Positions 1 through 6,056 of a DNA stretch of 7,830 bases are shown here, piece by piece. The stretch lies in assembly GCA_030635365.1 (NCBI GenBank), contig DAOVYZ010000155.1, positions 1-7,830 on the forward strand, read 5' to 3'. Made by a program: the position numbers and the translations under genes. A model generated the notes under the pieces. The model was not told where the DNA came from. It did no database searches and saw nothing but the letters and a program-made list of their open reading frames with translations. Position 1 is the first letter of the stretch; every line of letters begins with the position of its first letter. The DNA comes from Bacteroidales bacterium (lineage in GTDB: Bacteria; Bacteroidota; Bacteroidia; Bacteroidales; UBA12077).

Positions 1-1041
1 AATAAAAAATTTGCTCAGGAATTGTCAGGTACTTATTTAGGAATGATTCCTTGTGCCGATTGCGAAAAGATTATTTACAGATTGATATTAAATGATGATC
101 TTACTTATCAGTCTAAAAAAACATATCAAGGAAGATCTGATATACCCTTTGAAAAGAAAGGGATTTATACAATAAATAGTCAGTTTATTATTCAACTTGA
201 TGATGGAGGAGGAATGAATATGTTTAAAAAAGAATCAAAAGGATTATTGATGTTAGATAAAAAAGAAAATGAAATCACTGGAAATCTTGCTGATAAATAC
301 TATATGTTACCAATAGTAAAAAGTGTTAAAAATAACAAGCAAAACAAATACCAGCAAATTTTGTATAAAAAATATCAAGAAGGTATTGATTTTTATGCCT
401 TTGGAAATGAACCTTTTTGGAGTTTAGATATAGATTTTGAAAAAGGATTTCGCTTTAAAAATTTAGATGGTTTAGATTATAATGCCCCAGCTGTAGATCC
501 GGTAAAAGCAATGGATGCAGATGTTACACGTTACCGTACAGTAACAGAATCAGGCGAATTAATTGTACAGTTATATCATAAAGAGTGTACGGATTCTATG
601 AGTGGTCAAAAATTTGAATACAGTGTTTCCATTGATTTTAAAACAAGTAAAGAAACAGATTATAAAACTTATAAAAGTTGTGGTAATTATGTACCTGACT
701 ATCGTTTGCATGATATTTGGGCGATAATTGAAGTAAATGGAATAAAAGTTAATACTTCAGATTTTAAGAAAGATGCCCCAAGAATGGAGATCAATTTAAC
801 TAAAAAAACTGTTTATGGAACGGATGGTTGTAATACTTTTAGAGGAAGTGTAAAAGTTGATAATAACAATATTAAATTTGGACCATTCGCGTCTACCAGG
901 ATGGCATGTTTTGATAATACTGAGATAAGTTCTAAAATTGGTAAAACATTATCGAGTAAAACACTTACTTTTAAACGTAAAAACAATCTTGTTTTTTATG
1001 AGAATGGTAAAAAAGTAATGGAGTTAAAGCATATTGATTAA
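1..1041 (+). CDS. Envelope protein with NlpE-like, COG3650 and META (HslJ) domains, 5' partial
   Basis: The frame is open from base 1 to the TAA at 1039-1041, giving 346 residues; the TTG at 22 is only an internal codon, so the real start, probably with a lipoprotein or export signal, is outside the window. Three domains can be seen. Residues ~8-105 look like the NlpE N-terminal barrel, with GTYLG followed by the IPCADC motif (residues 16-21) and many short beta strands. Residues ~125-235 match COG3650, with FGNEPFW, then CTDSMSG (196-202) and a later Cys227 that could form a disulfide. Residues ~236-346 match META/HslJ, with DGCN (275-278) and GPFASTRMAC (294-303). Proteins with these domains are small periplasmic or lipoprotein modules linked to envelope stress, copper or heat-shock responses, with no known catalytic activity. 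A periplasmic or outer-membrane lipoprotein role is inferred. The gene converges on the helicase remnant and no strong terminator is visible between them. Confidence 0.85.
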   Translation, partial: NKKFAQELSGTYLGMIPCADCEKIIYRLILNDDLTYQSKKTYQGRSDIPFEKKGIYTINSQFIIQLDDGGGMNMFKKESKGLLMLDKKENEITGNLADKYYMLPIVKSVKNNKQNKYQQILYKKYQEGIDFYAFGNEPFWSLDIDFEKGFRFKNLDGLDYNAPAVDPVKAMDADVTRYRTVTESGELIVQLYHKECTDSMSGQKFEYSVSIDFKTSKETDYKTYKSCGNYVPDYRLHDIWAIIEVNGIKVNTSDFKKDAPRMEINLTKKTVYGTDGCNTFRGSVKVDNNNIKFGPFASTRMACFDNTEISSKIGKTLSSKTLTFKRKNNLVFYENGKKVMELKHID

Positions 1042-1106
1042 CGCCTATAGTATTGTTAACCAACATTTACTTTGTGCTAAAGAATTGTTTTAGGTTAACT
1101 GTCTAG

Positions 1107-1406
1107 TTACTCTGTCGTTTTTATATATATACTTGTTATTTTGTGTATACATATTTCAGGGTGGGTCACTTTTATCAAGTGAGTGATATTTTCTTTTATA
1201 ACGTATTTCTTTATCAAAAAATCAACAAGAATATCTATAAGTCTTATCGCTCTTTTTAAGTAAACACCCTCTAAAGAAGTTGCACGACTGAGAGCAACAT
1301 AAACTTGTCCTCCTGCAAAAACATTAGTACCAAAATCAATAATGACTTTTTCAAAAGTTTTACCTTGGCTTTTATGAATTGCCATTGCCCATGCCAGCTT
1401 AACAAG
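1107..1406 (-). pseudogene. C-terminal remnant of a PIF1/RecD-like (UvrD_C_2) helicase
   Basis: The minus-strand frame from 1406 to the TAA at 1107-1109 reads LVKLAWAMAIHKSQGKT and then VALSRATSLEG. These are helicase motifs V and VI of superfamily 1B helicases (PIF1/RecD2, UvrD_C_2 or viral helicase-1 type), which normally sit at the end of a protein of about 400-700 residues. The Walker A, Walker B and other ATPase motifs are absent. An in-frame TAG (1407-1409) immediately precedes the remnant, and the conserved LAWA segment lies before the only ATG (1385), so that ATG is internal to the domain and not a genuine start. The final ~40 residues after the ALSR motif look ordinary but were not recognised. 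The fragment cannot act as a helicase alone. It is most simply the tail left by a deletion; a frameshift with the rest of the gene nearby is unlikely, because no helicase motif is seen in 1410-1600. Confidence 0.8.
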
Positions 1407-1429
1407 CTATCATATAACTAAACCAATTT

Positions 1430-1579
1430 TTAAGAAAGCATAGGTGTTAAATATTTGTTAAAATCATATGTAAGTATCCGGTCTGTTTTAGGTCTCATCA
1501 ATGCCTCACCAATATATATATAATTCTTCTTACCGCTTATGGAATAAAGGATCTGGGGAGATGCAATTCTTGCCTCCAT
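1430..1579 (-). CDS. Unrecognised 49-residue ORF, probably a gene fragment
   Basis: This frame runs from ATG at 1577-1579 to TAA at 1430-1432 and encodes 49 residues of ordinary composition, beginning MEARIASPQILYSI and ending DFNKYLTPMLS. It fills most of the space between the Fic terminator and the helicase remnant. I do not recognise the family. The segment DRILTYDFNKYL is faintly like the strand pattern of NHL or six-bladed beta-propeller repeats (RI-x-x-YD), but this is weak. There is no separated ribosome site: GGAG abuts the ATG directly. In-frame codons continue upstream to a TAG near 1597, so it could be the tail of a longer lost gene. It may be expressed, a fragment, or chance; calling it coding rests on composition and on a clean frame in a very AT-rich stretch. 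Confidence 0.35.
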   Translation of the reverse strand: MEARIASPQILYSISGKKNYIYIGEALMRPKTDRILTYDFNKYLTPMLS

Positions 1580-1597
1580 CTCCACTTTAATACTCTA

Positions 1598-1622
1598 AAA
1601 CCCCTTACTTTATAAGGGGTTT
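1598..1622 (-). terminator. Rho-independent terminator behind fic, probably bidirectional
   Basis: A perfect 10-bp stem (1598-1607 pairing with 1613-1622, core CCCCTTA/TAAGGGG) with a 5-base loop lies directly after the fic stop codon (1628-1630). On the minus strand the stem ends in TTTT; on the plus strand it is followed by ATTTTTT, so it could work in both directions. Its position makes it the 3' end of the fic transcript and insulates fic from the gene remnants beyond. Confidence 0.85.
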
Positions 1623-1627
1623 ATTTT

Positions 1628-2776
1628 TTAGAAAATTCTGATATACTCATAAAATGCATACATCCTATTCCGTTTATAACCAGTTAATTCTGTTAATATT
1701 TTAAGCTCTTCAAAATCTTTTATTAATCTATTTGCAGTAGAAGAATGTATTTTTAAGGTTTTGGCCACTTCTTTACTATCTAATATTGGAACCTTGTAGA
1801 GTAAGTTAATTAAGCGTTTTCCATCTGCTTGTTTTCTGCCTAATTTTATTAATCTATTTAATTCAATATCATCTCTTAATTTAATAATATTATTAAACGA
1901 TTTAATACTTTTTTTTGCAGTTTCTATAACTCCATCTAAGAAAAAAAATAACCAATTTTCAATATCATTCTTTTTACGTACTTGTGTTAAATTATCATAA
2001 TAATCTCTGCGGTTACGCTCAAAATAATCAGATAAATAAAGGGTTGGTTTTTGCAATAATTCTTTATCGATTAAATAAAGAGTTATAAGTAGCCGCCCTA
2101 TTCTACCATTCCCATCTAAAAATGGATGTATTGTTTCAAATTGATAGTGGGCCAGTGCTATTTTTATTAGATGTGGAACTGCCAAAGGTAAATCCATGAT
2201 TTCTGCATTGATAAATTGCTCTAAATCTTGCATTAAATCCGGTATTTCTTCATGTATTGGTGGTATAAAAATAGAGTCTTTTAAACTATCTCCAATCCAA
2301 TTTTGGCCATTCCGATATTCTCCTGGTAATTTTTCTTTTCCTCTTACGCCTTGCAATAATGTTTTATGAGTTTGCTTAATTAACCTATTAGAAATAGGTA
2401 AATCCCTCATTGCCTTAATGGCTTGATTTAGTGCTTGTATGTAATTATGCACCTCCTGCCAATCATTTCTCTTATCTGGATTTATAAATGCTTCTTTTAT
2501 AAATACTTCTTCAAAAGAAGTTTGAGTGCCTTCTATTTTACTGCTTACAGTTGCTTCTTGAGTAACATGCATTTTTATAAAAAAATCGATGTCTGGAATT
2601 AGTTCAGAAAAAGTATCTAATCTACCTAAATATCTGTCTGCTTCACCTAATTTATTAAGTAAACCGGGGTTACTTATTAACCATTGTAGGCATATTTTAT
2701 TGGGTGTGAAACTTTGATATTGGTATTGTTGTTGCCATTTACCCGCAATGAAATTTTTAAAATCTATTGTTTGCAT
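1628..2776 (-). CDS. Fic family AMP-transferase (class II, self-inhibited) with C-terminal winged helix
   Basis: Fic enzymes move AMP (sometimes another phosphate-containing group) from a nucleotide onto Ser, Thr or Tyr hydroxyls of target proteins in the cytoplasm. In the 388-residue reading from TTG at 2794, the Fic_N domain covers ~10-100 and holds the inhibitory helix SSKIEG (84-89), fitting the (S/T)xxxE(G/N) rule with Glu88 expected to block ATP. The catalytic core follows, with flap segment GQNWIG (163-168) and the full motif HPFLDGNGRIGR (223-234), including catalytic His223 and the phosphate-binding GNGR. The last ~75 residues resemble a winged helix-turn-helix (KEVAKTLKIHSSTANRLIKDF). 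Length is normal for the Shewanella SoFic-like group. I prefer ATG 2776, giving 382 residues, over the TTG at 2794 because the six extra residues are unconserved in character and TTG overlaps a possible promoter box. It stands alone, without a separate antitoxin gene, as class II Fic proteins do. The target is unknown. Confidence 0.93.
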   Translation of the reverse strand: MQTIDFKNFIAGKWQQQYQYQSFTPNKICLQWLISNPGLLNKLGEADRYLGRLDTFSELIPDIDFFIKMHVTQEATVSSKIEGTQTSFEEVFIKEAFINPDKRNDWQEVHNYIQALNQAIKAMRDLPISNRLIKQTHKTLLQGVRGKEKLPGEYRNGQNWIGDSLKDSIFIPPIHEEIPDLMQDLEQFINAEIMDLPLAVPHLIKIALAHYQFETIHPFLDGNGRIGRLLITLYLIDKELLQKPTLYLSDYFERNRRDYYDNLTQVRKKNDIENWLFFFLDGVIETAKKSIKSFNNIIKLRDDIELNRLIKLGRKQADGKRLINLLYKVPILDSKEVAKTLKIHSSTANRLIKDFEELKILTELTGYKRNRMYAFYEYIRIF

Positions 2777-2791
2777 TTGTTTACGTTTGTA

Positions 2792-2799
2792 CAAATATA
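2792..2799 (-). promoter_or_regulatory. Possible Bacteroidota -7 box (TATATTTG) for fic
   Basis: The minus strand reads TATATTTG here, an exact fit to TAnnTTTG, 15 bases before the preferred fic ATG (2776). The same octamer also occurs in the palindrome at 2832-2839 on this strand. No convincing TTG-type -33 box is found at the usual distance from either copy, so which one is used, if any, is unsettled. In such AT-rich DNA the octamer can arise by chance. Confidence 0.3.
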
Positions 2800-2802
2800 C
2801 AT

Positions 2803-2842
2803 AATTATATTTGCGGTTTAGGCTTTAACTGCAAATATAATT
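2803..2842. promoter_or_regulatory. 40-bp palindrome upstream of fic, candidate operator
   Basis: Arms 2803-2814 (AATTATATTTGC) and 2831-2842 are perfect 12-bp inverted repeats. After one mismatch, GTT and AAC (2816-2818 and 2827-2829) extend the symmetry. A further partial copy, TATTTGC, lies at 2848-2854. The site is 27 bases before the fic ATG and overlaps possible -7 boxes on both strands, a layout typical of a dimeric repressor operator. The Fic C-terminal winged helix is an obvious candidate binder, by inference only. It is not a terminator: it lacks a T-run and its arms are mostly A/T. Confidence 0.5.
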
Positions 2843-2945
2843 TAATGTATTTGCACTTTAACACTATTTTAATATCAAAAGTAAATTGACATAATTTAAT
2901 AAAAAACTAAACTCGGCAGAATATAAGCAAATGTATTTTAGGTTT

Positions 2946-3371
2946 TTAATTACATTTTAAAATGTGCCAAAAAATAAACAAAATCATCCCTGTATAAAAT
3001 AGAAATTCCTGAAGTGAAAAAGATTTTTCTCCCTTTGGCTCTTCTTTTTCCATAATTTTATCTATGGTTTCACATGCTACTTTTATTTTACCTTGATCAT
3101 TATCATATTCAGGATTATTCCCGCCTTGTATAACAAAAAGCTGATAATTCAAATATAAAAAGTTTATTGAGCCTTTTAAAAACTTTAAACCAAAGAATAT
3201 ACTAGCACTCCAACTTATAACAGCAAATAATAAAACTATTTGTGAGTATTTTAATCTTTCACCATTAGTTTTATAAACTGCAAAGCCAATTGAAGTTACG
3301 CATAAAGCTATTAAATAATAAGTTGAAATTTTAACAATATAACTATGAAGTAGTTCAAAAATAAAAAATAT
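2946..3371 (-). pseudogene. Small three-helix membrane protein lacking a normal start codon
   Basis: The frame is open from the TAA at 3375-3377 to the TAA at 2946-2948, about 141 codons, and reads as a believable protein throughout. It has two hydrophobic helices (YYLIALCVTSIGFAVY and IVLLFAVISWSASIFFGLKF), a polar charged stretch (NNPEYDNDQGKIK to KEEPKGEKSF), and a last helix (FLFYTGMILFIFWHIL). There is no ATG, GTG or TTG before the internal TTG at 3152, which would throw away the first two helices. A good ribosome site, AGGAG (3384-3388), overlaps the end of the DUF2490 gene and lies 12 bases ahead of an in-frame ATA (3369-3371), which looks like an ATG changed by one base; the ATT at 3362 is another option. 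It may be a start-codon mutant, or use a rare start. I do not recognise the family. It is probably the third gene of the phosphoesterase operon. Confidence 0.55.
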
Positions 3372-3383
3372 ATTTTATTAGTA

Positions 3384-3388
3384 CTCCT
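3384..3388 (-). promoter_or_regulatory. Ribosome binding site AGGAG for the start-less membrane protein gene
   Basis: On the minus strand AGGAG follows the DUF2490 stop codon (TAG, 3389-3391) directly. Clear Shine-Dalgarno sequences are otherwise scarce in this window, so this one supports a real downstream gene even though the only in-frame candidate initiators are ATA (3371) or ATT (3362). Confidence 0.5.
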
Positions 3389-4141
3389 CTAGTTTAAACT
3401 GTGAAACACCCTTAATCGAAATACAATGTCGTTGGTTTCAAAAGTATCCTCAATATCAATTTTCCTTCTGTGATATGATGGAGAAAATTCGATTTTCCAT
3501 TCGGAATTAACAATATATCCTAATCCTAGAGTAAACCTGATTAAATCGTTAAAACCGGTTGTCTCATCAAAGTTCAAGAAAAATTCTATATGAAAAGGTA
3601 TATAGAAATTATTTAGTGTTTCCCAATTATCATTTTGCCATTCATAAACTCCTGCAAACATATATCTAGCTCTTAATCCGAAATCCCAGGAATTATTAAA
3701 ATAGTCAAATTGTTCTTCTAATCGTATATAATGATTAATATGTAATTGTTTGAATGTTGCCCATTCTATATTTATTCCTTGAAAGGGCCTTATTTCCAGA
3801 TGGTTGGATGTATTCGTAAAATCAGTATAGAATATTCCTACCCCAAAATGATATTCAAGCTTTAAAGGTCTTCTTGTTTTTATGTTTAACAAATGGTTAT
3901 AACTAATTGCCGGTCGAACATAATATTTGGTCCATAAATGGGGTGAAATAATTCTCCAACCCGTATCGCCATACACCTTAAAATTATTTTCTAATTCATA
4001 GTTTGCATTATAATCAACCCAATATTGATAATCAACTATTTCATCTTCCAGCTCTTCAAATTGAGCAAAAATATTGATAGAAAATAAGAGACATATAAGG
4101 AGGAATGAAATTTTACGTTTGGAGAAAAACAAGTAATTCAT
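3389..4141 (-). CDS. DUF2490 family outer-membrane beta-barrel protein
   Basis: The protein has 250 residues. Residues 1-26 form a signal peptide: Lys/Arg at 8-10, a hydrophobic core ISFLLICLLFSI, and likely cleavage after FA (26). The mature part is full of alternating polar and aromatic strands and holds the DUF2490 hallmarks RPAISY (76-81), EIRPFQGINIEW (116-127) and HYIRLEEQFDY (137-147), ending in a strand that runs to the last residue (FRLRVFHSLN). This indicates an outer-membrane barrel of roughly 10-12 strands, close to the family's usual length of about 220-260. DUF2490 proteins have no assigned function. The ATG at 4141 lies 16 bases after the phosphoesterase stop, so the two genes are almost surely co-transcribed. 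The pairing suggests an envelope lipid or cell-surface job for the operon, but this is inference. Confidence 0.8.
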   Translation of the reverse strand: MNYLFFSKRKISFLLICLLFSINIFAQFEELEDEIVDYQYWVDYNANYELENNFKVYGDTGWRIISPHLWTKYYVRPAISYNHLLNIKTRRPLKLEYHFGVGIFYTDFTNTSNHLEIRPFQGINIEWATFKQLHINHYIRLEEQFDYFNNSWDFGLRARYMFAGVYEWQNDNWETLNNFYIPFHIEFFLNFDETTGFNDLIRFTLGLGYIVNSEWKIEFSPSYHRRKIDIEDTFETNDIVFRLRVFHSLN

Positions 4142-4157
4142 TATTGTAAAATTAAGA

Positions 4158-5462
4158 TTATTTCTTATTTAATTCCATTTTTATTATGGTTTTAGCAGGA
4201 ATTGTATTGACAGTTCCTTTTTTCGCTCGTGACATTATTCGTTGCACTAATGTTAGATCATTAGAAATTGATTTATCAATCTTGTGATACTCTATAACTA
4301 TATTCTCTCCTTCTTTTTTTACCTTGAAATAATTCAAGCAGTAAAAAGGGACATATATTGGTGGTAATAATCCGAAACGAGGTGAGATTCGTTCAAACTG
4401 TTTGAGCCAGGTACCTGTGTTGATAATATAACGTTTTCCTATCGATCGAATCGACGGCGTATGTGTATGACCATAAATAAATGCAACAATATCAGGATTA
4501 TCGTTAAAAACTTTATGGGCAGCATTGGTGTATAATTCCTCTTTTTCGCCAGTCAATTCTGCTGGGTCTAATTCAATATCAAACCGTTTCAGTGTTCTTT
4601 TTAGATCGCGAATTATAAAACCAAAAGGTATTGCCAATGCCAAAAATACTAGCAAGGCAATGGCATTGATTGTTAAAATTATTTGAAAAAGGCTACCAAC
4701 TATGCCTAATGAATCAAATATTCGGTTATTTAAAAAAATATTATCATCAGTAATATTAAAATATTCAAGTGCTGCACCACCCAAAACAAATAATGTTAAA
4801 CCTGAAAGCAACAAAAATGGAAGGGATATCCATCTTAATATCGGACTCATTTCTCTATAAAAATAGTTCGACATGATCCAGTCAGGAATCAATTCTGTAG
4901 GATAAACGGATTGAATATCTTTCAACCAATTATGTCTCCCTTTTCGAGAAAGCATACCAGCTTTTGCCACTGTATTTTTAGTTATAAAATATCCTATTGG
5001 TAGGGCATATGGGTTTCCAAAATCTGGCATATGATTTACTTCATCATACTGGTTTCCGTGTTCGATCCAAAGAGATTTACCTCCTATTTTTCTGGTGATA
5101 GACGGTGTTTGCTCTACACAGATATAGTAATCTTTAAATAATTCAACAAATTCTGTATAACATGCAATTTCATAATCATGATTACCTGGAAGAATTGTAA
5201 TTTTTATTTTCTCTCCTGCAGAACGAAAGGCTTTAAATATTCTCGGAAACTGAGCAAACAATGTCTCTATTTTTTCTTTGCCTGTAACTTGGGTAAACTC
5301 CCACAAACCAAAAGCATCACCAATTATAATAAGCTCTATATCATTAGGTTGAGAAGAAATATTCTGAAGAAAAGAAATCAATTCCTCTTCAAAATCACAT
5401 ACTCCCAATGCCTCGTCTCCACCAATGTGTAGATCACTTATAAAATAATATTCTTTTGGCAT
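4158..5462 (-). CDS. Calcineurin-like metallophosphoesterase with inserted transmembrane hairpin
   Basis: All five metal-binding blocks of the calcineurin/LpxH-type fold are present in this 434-residue protein: SDLHIG (Asp10, His12), GDAFGLW (Asp49), GNHD (93-96), EHGNQYD (His135) and GHTH (331-334). NTGTW (348-352) completes the fold. A two-metal hydrolase acting on a phosphoester or pyrophosphate is therefore very likely; the FxSDLHxG start and EHG block recall UDP-2,3-diacylglucosamine hydrolases (LpxH/COG2908), but the substrate is not shown. Between EHG and GHTH sits an insert of almost 200 residues with two hydrophobic segments, ~211-232 and ~252-284, which would anchor the enzyme as a hairpin in the inner membrane with the active site in the cytoplasm. 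LpxH is usually about 240 residues. It leads the operon with the DUF2490 barrel; TTG (around 5506) and TAATTTTA (around 5480) are a weak promoter candidate. Confidence 0.87.
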   Translation of the reverse strand: MPKEYYFISDLHIGGDEALGVCDFEEELISFLQNISSQPNDIELIIIGDAFGLWEFTQVTGKEKIETLFAQFPRIFKAFRSAGEKIKITILPGNHDYEIACYTEFVELFKDYYICVEQTPSITRKIGGKSLWIEHGNQYDEVNHMPDFGNPYALPIGYFITKNTVAKAGMLSRKGRHNWLKDIQSVYPTELIPDWIMSNYFYREMSPILRWISLPFLLLSGLTLFVLGGAALEYFNITDDNIFLNNRIFDSLGIVGSLFQIILTINAIALLVFLALAIPFGFIIRDLKRTLKRFDIELDPAELTGEKEELYTNAAHKVFNDNPDIVAFIYGHTHTPSIRSIGKRYIINTGTWLKQFERISPRFGLLPPIYVPFYCLNYFKVKKEGENIVIEYHKIDKSISNDLTLVQRIMSRAKKGTVNTIPAKTIIKMELNKK

Positions 5463-5486
5463 GGTAGATTTTTAGGTAAAATTAAA

Positions 5487-5520
5487 AAGAAAGGTAATTG
5501 CTAACACAAAAACCTTTCTT
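5487..5520 (-). terminator. Hairpin terminator between the NhaA and phosphoesterase operons
   Basis: Arms 5487-5495 and 5512-5520 (AAGAAAGGT/ACCTTTCTT) pair over 9 bp around a 16-base loop, and on the minus strand the stem runs into TTTAATTTT. It lies 37 bases after the stop of the alkyl sulfatase fragment and 25 bases before the phosphoesterase start, so it should end the bestrophin-NhaA transcript. The long loop and modest G/C content make it weaker than the fic terminator. Confidence 0.6.
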
Positions 5521-5556
5521 CTTTTAAACTATAATTTTGTATTTCAATTAGAATTA

Positions 5557-6030
5557 CTACTCTGCTCCAATCACAGCTGGCATATCTTGTTGAAATGGAT
5601 TTCTGTTTAATTGTTGTTCACCTACAGGAACTGTACCTGGTAACATTTCAAATCTTAATTCAAAATGGATCATCACAGATTTTAGTTGATTAATAACATC
5701 AACATTCCCCTTAGTTTTAGCAGTTCCATCTACAATCATCTCATCCATCGTTTTCACTCCCATCATAACCAAGTCCAGATCAGATCGGTTAATGGTAATT
5801 TCCAAATCTGCATCACTATCAGTAAACCCTTCAATATTATTTAAGGTTGAATTACTTAATTCAACTAAATATTTCTCACCATTATCGGGTGTAATCAAGT
5901 TAATTTTAAAATCTAATCCTGCAGCTTTTTCACTTACCAGTCTTATCCCCAAGAAATCTAACCACAATCCAGTATCCATTGCTTTAATTACATCTGGTGT
6001 TTGGTTTAAATGTAATTTAAATTCTGCAAT
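5557..6030 (-). pseudogene. Detached C-terminal (SCP2-like) domain of an alkyl/aryl sulfatase
   Basis: The frame gives 140 residues from ATG 5979. It matches the C-terminal domain of SdsA1/BDS1-type alkyl sulfatases, an SCP2-like fold that binds the aliphatic chain: LWLDFLGIRL, SEKAAG, the PDNGEKYLVELSN strand pair, DADLEITINRSDL and GTAKTKGN all fit. The in-frame codons before this ATG (NQTPDVIKA, back to a TAA at 6031-6033) continue the same homology, so the ATG is internal and the ~500-residue metallo-beta-lactamase catalytic part is missing. It starts only 27 bases after the nhaA stop, which marks a deletion or recombination junction in 6031-6056. The remaining domain has no stop or frameshift, so the loss is recent or the piece is still made as a lipid-binding SCP2-like protein. 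Without the zinc-binding HxHxDH domain it cannot cleave sulfate esters. Confidence 0.72.
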
Positions 6031-6056
6031 TTATAGATTAAATATTTAAAAAAATA

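Noticed and set aside
1055..1099. GTTAACC/GGTTAAC inverted repeat as a terminator for the META gene
   Set aside because: The arms are 7 bp around a 31-base loop, GTTAAC is itself a palindrome, and no T-run follows.
1166..1182. TCACTT/AAGTGA hairpin
   Set aside because: It is a short 6-bp stem inside the helicase remnant frame with no T-run; chance is likely.
1551..1594. Possible 3' end of a tmRNA or tRNA attachment site (GCCTCCATCTCCAC with a GGAGATG/CATCTCC repeat)
   Set aside because: The T-loop consensus TTCRANT is absent, no 5' part exists nearby, and the bases are covered by the 49-codon frame.
2792..2945. Separate antitoxin gene for Fic
   Set aside because: No frame of useful size exists next to fic, and the inhibitory SSKIEG helix lies within Fic itself, so no partner is needed.
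2929..2965. ACATTTTAAAATGT palindrome and AAATGTA/TACATTT repeat at the end of the small membrane gene
   Set aside because: The arms are nearly all A/T, overlap the last codons, and lack a T-run on the minus strand, so there is no solid terminator or operator case.
5178..6049. Plus-strand reading frames of 84-85 codons at 5178-5432 and 5792-6049
   Set aside because: Both lie antisense to the well-supported phosphoesterase and sulfatase-domain frames, show no recognisable protein features, and are best explained as shadows.
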